DNA of 64,000 nucleotides from Phycomyces nitens (GCA_022702545.1 JAHRBC010000007.1:62001-126000); one strand, 5' to 3'; numbered from the stretch's first letter, positions 33,239 through 45,263 are shown. Numbers and translations are program-made. Notes: generated by a model not told the origin, from the letters alone.

Positions 33239-36200
33239 ATGTCATCTTCAAATACTTTTTACAACACCAAGTGCTATTGCAATAGATGCAACAACAATGG
33301 CCAAGGCTACACATTGGTAGCAAGCCGAACTGCTCAGCGTCATAGCAAGAGAGCAAGAATTGAACAGAGCAACTCAAATGAGATTGGTATGATAATTTCA
33401 GTGTTTATTTTTATGTATTGTATAATAATTTCGGCGGTATGAAACACAGACACTCAAGCAGACATGGATATTGATATTCAATGTAAGAAAAGTTTATTTG
33501 AAAAAAGTAGAGACTAAGAAACTATTATATTCTATAAGCGGTCATTTCTACTCAACAGTCTGGACCCTCGGATGTATTGGACGGTCAGACCAACTCACCT
33601 TTTGGGATGCCGATGTAATGCTGGATGAGGGCGATTCAGTTGCTAATGAGGCCAATGCCGATGGCGAACGCGATGACGAAAGCAATGATGAAGAAGATGA
33701 AGGCGAAGATGAAGTTGAGATCGAGGTTGAGGAATTCGACAGTGAAGGTGCGTGTTGCATAGCCAAAAGCAAAGAGAAAGCAGCAAAGAAAAAAGCCTGA
33801 AAAGAATTGAATATTAATTTTTTCGATTTTAAAATAGACCCTTTCCCAACCCCCAATATGCCTGAAAATCCTGTGCACAGGTTTATTGCCGTTTTTGTTG
33901 TCCTCTTTGCATCCCGCTATGTGGTCAACAAGGGTGCTGTTGTCTTGATCGAGTTCATCAACACACTCTTGACGATTTACGAGCAGGATTTCCAGCTCCC
34001 ATCCAGTCTTCTTGGTCTGCAAAGAATGACAGGATATTCTGCGATTTCCAACGGTATCAGGAGATTCGTAGCCTGTCCTGATTGCCACGCAGTTTATGAA
34101 GAAAACCAGTCTGTCCCCCCTCACTGTGTTTTCACGAAAGTTGGTGCACGTCTGACCTGCAACTGCAAGTTGACCAAGGTTACATCGTCTGGAGCATTGG
34201 TTCCCAAGCGCGTGTTCCAATACCAGTCATTGAAGCATGCCTTGAAAATTCTTTTCCTTCGCCCTGATTTTGAAGCAAGCATTCAACACTGGAATCAGGA
34301 GCTCAAGATCATGGATACAATGTGCGACATCTTTGACGGTGTTATGTGGAAGGAGTTGAAAGACATCAGTGGTGAATCTTTTGTTGCCCATCCTCGTTCT
34401 TTGATGTTGACGTTGAACATTGATTGGTTCCAGCCCTTTGACAGGGTCACATACTCTTGTGGGGCCATTTACTTGGTGGTTAACAACTTGCCTCGTGAGG
34501 AGCGGTTTAAGGCAGAGAACACTATCCTTGTTGGACTCATGCCTGGGCCAAAGGAGCCAAAGTCCGAAGAGATTAACCATTATCTCAAGCCTTTGGTTGA
34601 TGAGTTGGAACAACTGTACGTGGGAATGACTATCCCAACCTTTGAATGCATTTCTGGAGCAACCGTCCGTGCAGCTTTGTTCATGGTAGCATGTGACATC
34701 CCTGCAGCCAGAAAGACAAGTGGATTCACGTCCCATAACAGCACAAACGCCTGTTACAAGTGTTGTCGCAAATTTTCTCGTCTTCCTGGGACAAGCAGTG
34801 TGGACTTCCGTGGGTTCAATGAGTCTGGGTGGCGTCGTCGTCGTGGTGTGGAGAACCGTTTGCATGCTGAGGTGTGGAAGAGTGCAAGTACGCCCTCAGA
34901 AAGGCATGAGTTGGAGGTCGAAAATGGTGTTCGATGGTCGCAACTCCATCGCCTTGGATACTTTGATCTAGTACGTGGAACGATCATTGATCCCATGCAT
35001 AACCTATTCTTGGGTACAGCCAAGAGGATGGTCGAGACGTGGACTACTAGTGGTCTAATCACGGATAGGAAGCTGGCTTCTATGCAAGTAATGGCCGAAT
35101 CAATGGTGGTGCCAACTGACTACACCATTTTGAAGACGAAGATCAGTAGAGGATTTCCATATATGAAGGCTGATGAATGGAAATCCTGGGTGTTGGTGTA
35201 TTCTCCTGTGCTGCTCAGAGACGTTCTTCCTCTGGATAAGTTCAAGAATTGGATCGACTTTGTTGATGCTTGCCGTCTCCTTGCAACACCAACAATCACG
35301 TTTGATGACCTTGACGACGCCCATGCCCATTTGGAAAGATTCTGTCAGAAATGCGAAGAATTGTATCCTGCTCCCACTCTCACCTGCAACATGCACCTGC
35401 ACATCCATCTTCGCGAAACCATTCGTGATTTTGGACCTGTGTATGGTTATTGGCTGTTTGGGTTCGAGAGGTACAATGGCCTGTTGAAGAAGATCGACAC
35501 CAACAGAAGAGATGGATTTGAGTCCACATTCATGAAGACTTTTGTTGAAGACATGTACAAGGGCGACTACGTACAAAAAATGCTCTCCTGTCCGAACCAA
35601 GCTTCTTTCCGTCCTCTTCTGTCAAAACTCACATCATCATCCACAACTGCCACCTCCTCCTCTGCCCCTCTTTCACACACGCCATTTATACTTCAGCTAT
35701 TTGTGCGTGCATCTTTAAAGCCTGAATTTCCGATAAAGGGAAATGAGCCCCTTCCTCTCTCTGCCTTCCCTCTCTTGGTGAGAAAGCCATCTGTAATGGA
35801 TGATACAGATTATCTCCAGTTGTTGGAGTACTATCGGCTATCGTATGGTATACCAAGTCTTCAGCATTATCATCAGGCAACGTCTTCAGGTATCTTTGTT
35901 GATAATCATATCACAAAGATAAAATCTATCAATCTTCTCGGCCAGACGTATAAAGGCAAAAATGGTTCCGTAGACCGTGGGTCATTCATTCAAGCACTAT
36001 TCCTGGGTAGAGTTGGTGATCCTCCACGAGCATACACAGGACAAATTCAGTACTTGTTCCTCCACAAGCTCAGTTGTTCATCAATCGGAAATAATTCCAC
36101 TCATGTCTTTGCTTTCGTGAGATGGCTCATCAACATGCCAAGTAGAACACGTGAATACGAAGGAGTTGAGGTCTGCTCGCCAAGTTTCTCTCCAGATGAT

Positions 36201-36317
36201 TATCATTGTATATTGCCAGTACATTGTATTCTTTTGGAAGTCGCAACTGCTGAGCTGGTGTCTGGTGTTAATGTGAAGATGCTGGTCATTCCTTTACCAA
36301 AAAAGATGTATGCTTAA
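33239..36317 (+). CDS. Tnp2-type CACTA transposase of element J (949 aa)
   Basis: Exons 33239-33386, 33450-33482, 33559-33747 and 33838-36317; phase-1 introns, 950 codons. The acceptor of exon 3 is chosen at 33558/33559 because it gives an open frame. An upstream acceptor at about 33540 would add a stretch conserved in element N (SDVL-x2-Q-x-NS) but then needs one extra G near 33603, so either the short form is used or there is a 1-base lesion. Exon 1 Cys/His module, exon 3 acidic, exon 4 zinc ribbon (C-PDC ... C), NIDWFQPFDR, ACDIPAARK, CYKCCRKF, DPMHNLFLGT, FGPVYGYWLFGFERYN, LVIPLPKK. Nuclear DDE transposase by family. Confidence 0.88.
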
Positions 36318-36448
36318 AGCATTAATAAATAAATACTTGTTTCTTTTAAAAAGAACAAAACAAAACATTCATTGCCTTTAAACATGTCTTTGGGATTAAA
36401 TACGTAAGCAAGAGTAAAATAAAACAATTGTTTTTTATTTATTTTTAT

Positions 36449-37563
36449 TTAATTTCTTATGACCCAAGGAGGCAGACGGGCGGCCAAGTCACCAGGGACT
36501 GCTAAGTCTCTGACTCCTTTGAGATCTCTTGACAGCATCTGATGAGCATTCATCCCCAAGTCAAGAGAAACGAATGAGTCAACGATTTCAATAAACCGGT
36601 TGAACTAAATAGCATTTGTTAATATTTCAAAAATGATATCTTAATAAATATATTATTATATATTGTTTACAGAATAATTTACCTCATCGCTTCTCCAGCT
36701 TGGGCGATAAACGGAGACCCGACGCTTGCCAAGAGTCTTTGAAGTATCGTTGTCTGATTCTCCTTCAGACATTGCTTCTTTCTGAAGCAGACCAGAACAA
36801 ACTTGCCCCATTGCCTGCTCAATGGCCTCCTTATGTTTGAGAAAGGCAGTCATGCGACGTTCGAAATGCTAACAAATATCCAACATGTATTCATTAATAT
36901 TTGTCTCTAGTTTGAATAGTATACAACCTACATCTTTTTCACGGTTTGCCCTTCTCGAACGAGCGTTGGAGACTGCCTTCTTCTCAGAAGACTTTCTCTG
37001 CTCCTGACGACGGCTACAGAAGTTTCTGTAGACTTTCTCTCGAATGTCACTTCTTCTCAAGGGCGAGCCAACAAAATTTGGCCCAAGGTAAGCCAGTAGA
37101 CGTTCTACCAGCTCCTTGTTGGGACTCTCGTCAAAGTGAGTATGGACATCCCACCTTGGCTTGTTGTTATTTGCCTGGATGTCAACCAACGCCCTTGACC
37201 TCAACTTTGGCTGCCACAAATATTCACGAATATCTTTCTGTTTGATCAAAATAAGAATTTAGTTGATAGGATATTATATCTGGTGACACCTACAAACACA
37301 CGTTTCTTTGCATCAGACATCGATTCATTTGTGGCCTCGGCAGTTGGGGCAGCAACAGAGGCAAGAACAGGTACTGGAGCCACAATACTTGTGGCAGCAA
37401 TGACAGTGAGGTTGGACTCAATAAGAGTCCCCATTCTTCTGTTCATCGTGGTCATGTCGCCTCTAATTGAGGCAAGATCCTCTTGGAGATTCGTGATGAC
37501 CGTCTGCATATTGACATCGTCGTCAGCAGGTCGTGGAGCAATATTCCTTCTTTGGTTTGACAT
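36449..37563 (-). CDS. Companion protein B of element J (4 exons, 305 aa)
   Basis: Exons 37563-37294, 37237-36932, 36868-36683 and 36604-36449; phase-0 GT-AG introns; 306 codons open. MSNQRRNIAPRPA start, coiled coil with Ala/Val-rich end, KPRWDVHTHFDESPNKELV domain, basic NARSRRANREKD, GESDND, RPSWRSDE, NRFIEIVDSF. Exons 2 and 3 are again 306 and 186 nt. 131 bp from the stop of the transposase, tail to tail. Confidence 0.85.
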
Positions 37564-37979
37564 TTTCTATTATAAATTATATCAAAAATACACAATATTT
37601 AATACTCGTTTACTACTTTAAGTTTAAACATATCTTTTACTTAAAACGCACAAGAGACAGATAGATAGAAAAATTGGATTTGAGTGGGAAGAGTGAACAA
37701 GTTGGTCAAAAGGATTTAATAATATAAAATACAGATTATATATTAGTAAAGACAGCTTTATTTATAAATCCAAAAAGACTTCTTGTACACATTAATGAAC
37801 GGCACCATTATTGCTTTTGGACTCTATCCATTACACCTATTCTGTCTCTGTTTCAAATTATATATCCTTGTATTTTTTTTCTTTTTAGCCTTTTTTCCTT
37901 TCTCTTGTTTCCTTATATCCGCGCCTATTTTCTCTTTCTTTTTTTACACCTCTTTAGACTAAAAAATTGGCAGCTTCTT
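37564..37979. promoter_or_regulatory. Spacer between B and ORF3 of element J
   Basis: AT-rich divergent region with TATATATTAG-type words near 37738 and pyrimidine-rich tracts near 37875-37950 leading to ORF3. Promoter role by position. Confidence 0.4.
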
Positions 37980-38972
37980 TATAAACACGCACTCATTCCA
38001 ATACATCCTGCCTGCATTGCTCCTCCAAACTAATCATGGTCAGTTAAATGTGCCGGTGCCATCTTGCAAATTATTCTGATTCTCTCTTTCTATTTTATAG
38101 ACCTCTTCCACTTTCATAGCCTATTATATGATAACGTCATCAGTCCCAGTGTAAAAAAATATTTTCATGTCAAACTTTTTTTTTCTCTAATGCTTCTTAT
38201 TCTCCTATAGGCCGCCGCCATCAATCACCCTATACCCCATCTGCGTCTTCTATCATCTACAACTGTCATCATAATGGTAATGCTGTCTTTTAGCTTTTAT
38301 ACTTTTTTATATATTTATTCTGACTATCTCTTTTGATCTTATAGACCTCCTCTACTGGCATGGTCTATTATATGGTATCGTCATTGGTGCTATGGTAAAA
38401 AAAAATCTTTTTGTGTCAAAAAAATAATAATTTTCTTTTCTAACGTTTCTTATTCTACAATAGGCCGCCGCCATCACTGTCTACCTCATCTGCCTCCCTC
38501 ATCATCTACGACTGGTTATCATAATGGTAATGCCGTTTCTTGGTCTTTGTGCTTTTCAAAATATTATTCTGGCTATTTACTAATAATTTTTTATACTCTT
38601 AATAAGAAGCTATTGTTGGCCGCCATATACCATCCCTCTACTATAATCGCCAACTCTGCTTCTGGTATGTAAATTAATTATTTTATCACTCAATTCACCT
38701 GTAATAATTTATTTTACCCCATCTCTAGTCAACCTAATCATACAAGATGCCATGCCGCACAACTCAGCCCCTCTTTGTCCATTCTTGTCCATCCCTTACA
38801 ATGTAAGTATAATATACCTCGCATCTTGAATAGCACCCGCACTTTTGAATATATGTCACTAATATAACTTTTATTATATCAGAACACTACCGCAACCACC
38901 CAAATCGCCGTCGGACCTTATTTTCAGGTATTGTTCAGTAGAGAAGCACCCGATCCAAGTAGTATCAAGTAG
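37980..38972 (+). CDS. ORF3 of element J: micro-exon gene, 5' end uncertain
   Basis: Clear exons are about 38101-38150 (50 nt), a 66-nt exon ending about 38278, a second 50-nt and 63-nt pair (about 38344-38393 and 38464-38526), 38607-38664, 38729-38802 (74 nt) and 38883-38972. The last three read through in phase into AAIYHPSTII, NSAPLCPFLS and NTTATTQIAVGPYF, ending SSIK before TAG, and align with ORF3 of A. The middle exon pair is a tandem duplicate of the preceding pair, so the full frame and start are not settled. Function unknown. Confidence 0.5.
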
Positions 38973-39499
38973 GCCGGTAGAAGCGGCAAGGATAGACAGT
39001 AATAGTATTAGAACTCGTGTATAGAACCATTCTATTCTTTCCAATAAACACAAATATAAACCATAAACAACCTAATAAGTACGGGATATAAAATAATGGG
39101 GGAGCATTCAATGCTTGATTACACAGTAATAGCCTTCAAATATTGGTTAAAAATTAAGAAAGCCTTCAATCCACCTGAGTATAATTGGATTTTAATCATG
39201 TCAAGAGGTTCTTTTGCTTTCAACTTTCCTCTTATATAAAGAGTGTACAACAACGAAACTTGGTTTCAAATAGACTTTTATTCTGTACATCAGGTCAAAT
39301 TAATGACCCGCTCATACTAACAACCCCCACTTGGTCAGCCCATGAAGTAAATACTCATGCAGAAACCAGGTCATAACTCATTGTGTAAAACTTGGCTTTG
39401 GCACATACAGAAACCCATACAGCGTATCTAATAAATCTTAATTTTACCCCTTAGTAACCGCACTTTTACACATGAGTATTCAGACCCATTTTTCCAGTG
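38973..39499. other. 3' terminal non-coding region of element J
   Basis: AATAAACACAAATATAAACC 3'-end signals near 39043, closely matching element H at 42737. The remainder to the terminus shows no gene. Confidence 0.55.
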
Positions 39500-39828
39500 C
39501 GAGCATGTTTTTGCATTTGTCCGATGGTTTCCTCTGTCTTCAGATAGATCACGAGAAGACGATGGTGTGGACATTTGCCTGCCTGAATTTTCAGATGATG
39601 ACTATCAGTGCATCCTGCCTGTTCATCGCATCTTGCTTGAGGTGGCCACTGCCAAATATACAAAGAACAATGAGACGACAACACTAGTCATTCCTCTGCC
39701 AAAAAAGCAATATGCTTAAATAAATAAATAAAAACATCTTTCCTCCAAGGCAAACAATTTTACCTTCTAAGTATGTTATTAAGACAAACTGTAACAATCA
39801 GCTTAAGAAGAGATTTTTTTTTAATTTT

Positions 39829-40973
39829 TTAATTGTTTAATTTTTTATTCGTCATCTCTGACGGTCCACTGTGGTGGTGGGGGAGCATGCTGTCAGGGAC
39901 TGGTTTGGTCACGACACTGTGGAAGCGTCTTTCCATCAGCTGTCGAGAATTGTTGCCCAAGTCAACACGGGCATACAAGTCAACCATTTCGAGGAAATGG
40001 TTGAACTAAAAGGACAATTAGTTTCTATTTATTATATTTCAAAAACAATAAACTTGGCTGGAAAACAATTTACCTCGTTGCTTCGCCAACTTGGGCACTT
40101 GACGTGAACGATGCGCACACCTGGAGTCCCAGGTGTCTCATCACCAGACTCGCCATCAGACATTGCTCCTTTCTGAATGAGATTGGAGCAATCCCTACCC
40201 ATTGCAGCATCAATGGCAGCCTTGTTCTTGGCATAGGTAAGGCCACGGCGTTTGAGGTGCTATAGATCAATTGGTATTAATATTACTCTTAAAACTAAGC
40301 TCTGATTAGAATATAAAACACAACTTACATCACCCTCACGAGAAGAGCGCTGTGTCTTTGCCTTTGCGGCATCCCTCTTGCTAGAAGTCTGGGACTCCAG
40401 GTGACACCGACTGCGGAAGTGGTTGTGAACCTTTTCACGGATGTCACTGTTTCGCAACCTGGGGTCCCGAGACCTTTGCACCAGGAAGGCCATTAGGTTG
40501 TCCACCAACTCTTTATTTGGACTGTCGTTGAAGAAGACCTTGGTGTTCCACCTGGGCTTCCTGTTGTTGGCCTCAATTTCGGCCTGGTCATTCGACCTGA
40601 ACCTTGGCGTCCACATGTAGCCATGAATAAGTCTCTATTTTATAGCATTAAATTAGTGAATTATTATTACTCTGTTACTTACAATCACTTCCGTGAGGTC
40701 CTTTGGTTTTGGCTCAGGAAGAACATTGCCAGTAGTGCTGACAACTGGGGCCACAGCAACAGGAACCACTGGCCCAGCATTTGAAGGCTGACCAGTGTTG
40801 GTGTTGCCTCCAACATTGGTACCACTTTGGCCGTTCATGGTGGTATATGCTTGTTTGAGAAAGCCTACGTCGTTGCTTATTGTCAAGACAGTTTGCTTCA
40901 TAGCAATTATCTCCTCCATCATCTGAGGATTCTCTGCATTGGGCTGAGGAGCGAGTGCGCGTCTGTTTGCCAT
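39829..40973 (-). CDS. Companion protein B of element H (4 exons, 319 aa)
   Basis: Exons 40973-40683, 40634-40329, 40259-40074 and 40005-39829; phase 0; 320 codons open. N-terminal MANRRALAPQP, heptad region, then Gly/Asn/Thr and Val/Pro-rich linker, KPRWNTKVFFNDSPNKELV domain with RSREGD basic end, GESGDE, CPSWRSNE-like motif, NHFLEMVDLY. Exons 2 and 3 are 306 and 186 nt. Intact, unlike the H transposase. Confidence 0.82.
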
Positions 40974-41640
40974 TGTCTAAAGAATATTAAAATAGTCAGT
41001 GTCAATTATATTATACTGTGTCTGGATTTAATATAAATGATATTCTTTACTTGTAACTAAAAAGATAATAAGATGATGAGAACACAAAAGAGTGAGAAAG
41101 AACAAGTCAATTATACGAAAAGCATATTATATATTAATAGCCATATACATGGCTGTATCCAAAAAGACTTCTTGTAGACTATCAGAGTTGATATCGGCAA
41201 TCAAAATTGTCCTTTATTAATTAACTAGTGAGTTGGTCTCTTTGGATAAAGAAAAAGACTTTGTAAAATCGGTTTTTATATATATATACTTTGGGTTTAT
41301 TCTATAACACAATTAATATTACTATTCATTTAGCTTTAAATCTATTTGTCTATATATTTTATTCTGTTTAAATTATACAGGCTCTTTAACAATAAACATT
41401 ATCCATCTATCCCGAAAACCTTATTCTTTGAACCAAACGATTCTTGATAGTGTTGATTACACAGCTTTTTTTTTCACATTGATTCTGCGCCTTTATTGTA
41501 AGCCCAAGAAAATAATAAACAGCAGACTGAAACCTAGCAAAGCATATTAATCGCTCAGGATATATTTTGGATTCCATCCATTACACCTATTCTGTCTCTA
41601 TTTCAAATTCGATGTGGGCCCTTGTAATTAATCTCTCTTT
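40974..41640. promoter_or_regulatory. Spacer between B and ORF3 of element H
   Basis: A 670-bp AT-rich divergent region with TATATATATAC near 41280 and pyrimidine tracts. It lines up with 37564-37979 of element J only toward its right end. No gene. Confidence 0.4.
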
Positions 41641-42660
41641 TTCCCTATATCCGCGCCAATTTACTTTTCTCTTTACACTCCCATAAACACAGGCTGATTC
41701 CGATGCATCCTTTCCACATTGCCCATCCAGGTTAACAATCATCAGTTAAACTCTCTGTAATCTTATAATTTATTCTGACTCTCTCTCTTTCTATCAATCT
41801 TATAGACCTCTTTGACTCACACATCTCATTATATTATACTGTCATCGGGACCATGGTAAAAGTCTTTTCAAATCAAAATTTTCCTTATCTGACTTTGTTT
41901 ACTCTGCAATAGACTACCCCTGCCATTCACCCCATCTGCCTCTTCCATAATCTACGGCTGCTATCATGATGGTAATGCCGTTTCTTGTTCTTTATACTTT
42001 TCTATAATATTATTTCCGTTTGCTCTTTTTATCTTATAGCCCTATTCCACCCGCATGGCCTATTATATAGCACCATCATCAGTGCCCAGGTAAAAAAACT
42101 TTTTTGTGTCAAAAAAATAATTTTCTTTTCTAACGTTGCTTATTCTAATTTAGGCTATCACCATCACTGTCCACCCCATCTGCCTCTCTCATCATCTACA
42201 ACTGGTTATCATAATGGTAATGCCGTTTCTTGGCCATTATTCTTTTCCATAATATTATTCTGGCTATTTACTAATAATTTTTTATACTCTTAACAAGACA
42301 CTATTATTGGCCGCCATATACCATCCCTCTACTATAATCACCAACTCTGTTTTTGGTATGTAAATAAATTTTTCTATCACTCAATTCACCCATATTAATT
42401 TATTTTATCCCATCTCTAGTCAATCCAATCATACAAGATGCCATGTCACACAATTCAGCCCCTCTTTGTCCATTCTTATCCAATCTTTGCAATGTAAGTA
42501 TAATATCCCTCGCATCTTGAATAGCACCCACACTCTTGAATATATATCGCTAATATAACTTTTATTATATCAAAACACTACCGCAACCACCTAAATTGCC
42601 GCCAGACCCTATTTTCAGGTATTGTTCAGTAGAGAAGCACCCGATCCAAGTAGTATCAAG
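41641..42660 (+). pseudogene. ORF3 of element H, micro-exon gene with broken last junction
   Basis: Exons at about 41807-41856 (50 nt), 41914-41972 (59 nt), 42040-42089 (50 nt), 42155-42217 (63 nt), 42299-42356, 42420-42493 (74 nt) and about 42575 on. The 59-nt exon translates to a PFTPSASSII core as in A, and the 74-nt exon to NSAPLCPFLS ending in CN. The acceptor before the last exon is AA instead of AG and that exon carries TAA, so the C-terminus is lost. The 50+63 pair duplicates the 50+59 pair. Confidence 0.5.
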
Positions 42661-43202
42661 TAGGCTGGTAGAAGCAGCAAGGATAGACCGTAATAGTATT
42701 AGAACTCGTGTATAGAACCATTCTATTCTTTCCAATAAACACAAATATAAACCATAAACAACCTAATAAGTACGGGATATAAAATAATTGAGAGTATATC
42801 ACTGGTCGAGAGTAATAAAGAGGATACCAAAATCAATAAATAATGGGCTATCTACTGTAGGCAAAGTACCTTATACTACAGTTATGTGACTTCTCAAGGG
42901 TGTAGGCAAAGGAACCTCGCCATTCTATTTTTAATAGACTTATTGAATATAATAAAATTAAAACTGAGATTTGCATAGGTAATTCTGGTATTCACTTCAA
43001 GTTGACATATTAAGAATACTAACTCCCCTTACTAGCATCACCCCTAGTGGACTAAACACCAGTGTTTAGCGCGAAAATGCTCAGGCACCAAAGGTACCTT
43101 GTGCACTAGGCATTTGTTCACATAAACTCCAGTATATACCTTACCTTTGTCCAGGAATATACCTACCTATATACCAGTGTATATCAAATGGTTTTCCCAG
43201 TG
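42661..43202. other. 3' terminal non-coding region of element H
   Basis: Polyadenylation-like AATAAACAC near 42736; nothing coding. The last 180 bp carry ACCAGTGTTTAG, CCAGTATATACC and ACCAGTGTATAT, echoing the terminus. Confidence 0.55.
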
Positions 43203-43205
43203 TAA

Positions 43206-43430
43206 AGGCCCCGATTATGATTAATGGGGAGGTGATCGAAGCAATATTTGACTCAGGGGCTAGCGTATCAGTCATAAGCAAGGCATTGGCCGATAGACTC
43301 TATCTCACTCCCAACGGCGACAAGTTGCCCATCTCTTCTCTCGATGGTATTCCACATAAACCATGCGAGATAACCGTGGACGTTCCAGTAAGAGTATGTG
43401 GGAAGTTGAGGCCCGAAACCATGTGCATCC
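43206..43430 (+). pseudogene. Retropepsin-like aspartic protease, third piece of pol
   Basis: The frame resumes from 29539 and reads INGEVIEAIFDSGASVSVIS: the hydrophobic-hydrophobic-DSGA active-site motif of retroviral-type proteases, about 75 residues. It is cut at 43430 by the terminus of element O, so the flap and second half, and all downstream pol domains, are absent. Confidence 0.85.
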
Positions 43431-45011
43431 CACTACGGCGGAAGGACCGGTAGCTGTGCCGAAAACGGTAGCATAACTACCGTTTTTTATGATTTTTGAG
43501 CACTTTATCTCCGCAGATTGTGGTTGAAAGGTAATGTCATCGATGCCAATTCATAAAAGTCGCATGGAATGTCTTTTCATCAGGCAATGAGGTAGTTGTA
43601 GTACCATAGAAAGGGCTCGTAAGTTTTTAGGCAACGTTATTTATTGAAATGAGCATTTTATTTGGTGTTAACGATGTTGCGCATTTTTGAGAAAAATAAT
43701 TTTTCGCCTGTGTGAACAAAACGGTAGCATAACTACCGTTTTTTTGAAACCAATTTTTTGTTTTTGATATTATTAGCCATTTTATTTTATTTTATATGAC
43801 ATTAATATTTATTAGAGCACTTTATCTCCGCAGATTGTGGTTGAAAGGTAATGTCATCGATCCCGAATCATAAAAGTTGCATGGAATGTCTTTTCATCAG
43901 GCAATGAGGTAGTTGTAGTACCATAGAAAGGGCTCGTAAGTTTTTAGGCAACCTTGTTTATTGAAATGAGCATTTTATTTGGTGTTAAAGATGTTGCGCA
44001 TTTTTGAGAAAAATAATTTTTCGCCTGTGAACAAAACGGTAGTTATGCTACCGTTTTTTGAAACAATTTTTTTGTTTTTGACATTATTAGCCATTTTATT
44101 TTATTTTATTTGGTATTGATATTTATAAAGAAAGAAAAAAGAAAAAGAAAATTTTTATAAAGTGGCAAGGTTCCCCATGGTCACATGCAGATTGTCATTA
44201 AACACGTAATATGGTGCAATGATAAAGAACTGATTACTACTCGGAGGGTACTGGATGAGCCCAACTTGATGCTGAATGTCATCCACATTAACAGCATATT
44301 TTGGCTGGGTTGTTTGTCCAGTTGAGCTGTGTGACCGCCGTATTACGATTGGCACAGATGAGTCATGGGCTGCTGTACCATGCTCTTTCATCACTTCAAC
44401 GAATGCCAGAAAGTGCGGTGTGCCATCAACCTCTTTATGCTCAAAATAAAATTCCACGGTGCCAACAAACCAGCTTTGAATAGTTATATTGCGACGGCTA
44501 GATAAAAATATAAAAAATGCAAGTGATCTCTATTTTGTATTTTGACTAATACCAATACTCACTTTCTGTATGGACAGGTGAACATCACATGATGATTGCC
44601 ACATCTGGTCTCGTTTTTTATTCTTCGGTACATACATGAAGAATGTACGGTTGAATTTTTCCAAAGACGAGAAGCAACAACAATCGTCGGGTCATCAAGT
44701 TCAATACTGTCCATACCACTGTTTCACACATAGTACTTTGCCAAAGTATTCTTGAAAACAGGGCTGCTGACACCTTCCAAGTCATCATCATTCAAGCTGG
44801 CATGTCAGTTGAATGGCTCCCATAGCTGGGTAGCACTTACACCATCTGGAAGATCTAAGAAACTTGCTTCATTATATGTGGACGGCTGACTTGTACTAGG
44901 ATAATTCTGAGAGCTGTTTGCTGAACTGACAAAGCTATGAACAGCAAAGCGCTCAACAAGCAAACTGGCATTTCTACTGCCCTTCAAGTTTGACGTGATA
45001 AGCTTGGAGTA
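43431..45011 (-). mobile_element. CACTA-GGC family element O, 3' part
   Basis: The right terminus (minus orientation) is at 43431 as CACTACGGCGGAAGG on plus, followed by two subterminal units (about 43445-43800 and 43801-44130) and a transposase 3' fragment cut at 45011 by element P. A 25-bp piece of a GGC-type terminus (51176-51200) lies beyond P. The outer flanks do not share a 3-bp duplication. Confidence 0.7.
44155..45011 (-). pseudogene. CACTA-GGC transposase, C-terminal fragment (element O)
   Basis: Last exon 44497-44155 and the preceding exon up to 44563, intron between. Nearly identical to D and E, including TGA at about 44808 after QLWEPFN. Truncated at 45011 by P, within VYSKLITSN. 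Confidence 0.8.
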
Positions 45012-45263
45012 CACTGCAAAAATACCCCCGATTCCCATATGTGTAGTTGATACAGTTGGTATGGGATATAAAGGTCAATTTTCTAGCTCAGGCCATTTTT
45101 TGTGAGTTAAGAGAAAAAACCATATTTTTGATAGATTTTATTGGTTGTAGAGAATAGTGTAGCATGAAAAATAAATATTAAACTCAAATCATATCAAATA
45201 AACTGTACCTGAGTATATCTTCTTTACTGTTAAACCAAAACATTTTAAATTATTTATTAAACA

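Larger units (their letters stand above)
32995..39499 (+). mobile_element. CACTA-type element J, complete (6505 bp), nested in H
   Basis: A 32-bp perfect terminal inverted repeat (32995-33026 and 39468-39499) beginning CACTGGAAAAATGGG, and CGA duplicated at 32992-32994 and 39500-39502. It contains transposase, B and ORF3. The matched ends suggest a young insertion. Related to its host H but clearly diverged. Confidence 0.95.
29783..39719 (+). pseudogene. Tnp2-type transposase of element H, interrupted twice
   Basis: Exons 29783-29930, 29989-30024, 30089-30289 and exon 4 in three blocks: 30365-31732, 32079-32994 and 39503-39719. Leaving out the solo LTR with one CTCTC and element J with one CGA, the frame is 962 codons with no stop. 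Exon 1 has the CYCTVC ... HH-x-KRAR module; exon 3 is acidic; exon 4 has NIDWFQPFDG, ACDIPAARK, CYKCNHQF, DPMHNLFLGT and the tail LVIPLPKK. The gene was therefore intact until the insertions. Confidence 0.9.
29540..43202 (+). mobile_element. CACTA-type element H, complete but split by J and a solo LTR
   Basis: Termini CACTGGAAAAACGG at 29540 and, reversed, CACTGGGAAAACC at 43202, each followed about 20 bp inward by TACACTGGT. TAA is duplicated at 29537-29539 and 43203-43205. Without the inserts it is about 6.8 kb: transposase, B and ORF3. It interrupts pol of the retrotransposon in frame. Confidence 0.93.
20422..43430 (+). mobile_element. LTR retrotransposon (gag, start of pol), split by Q and H, 3' part missing
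   Basis: 5' LTR 20422-21341, primer site 21343, gag 21452-22273, then pol in three pieces: up to 22349, 28830-29539 and 43206-43430. The reading frame continues exactly across both insertion points once one copy of TTA (Q) and TAA (H) is removed. It ends abruptly at 43430/43431 at a terminus of element O. Reverse transcriptase, RNase H, integrase and the 3' LTR are not in the window. Gag and protease type suggest Ty3/gypsy. Confidence 0.85.
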
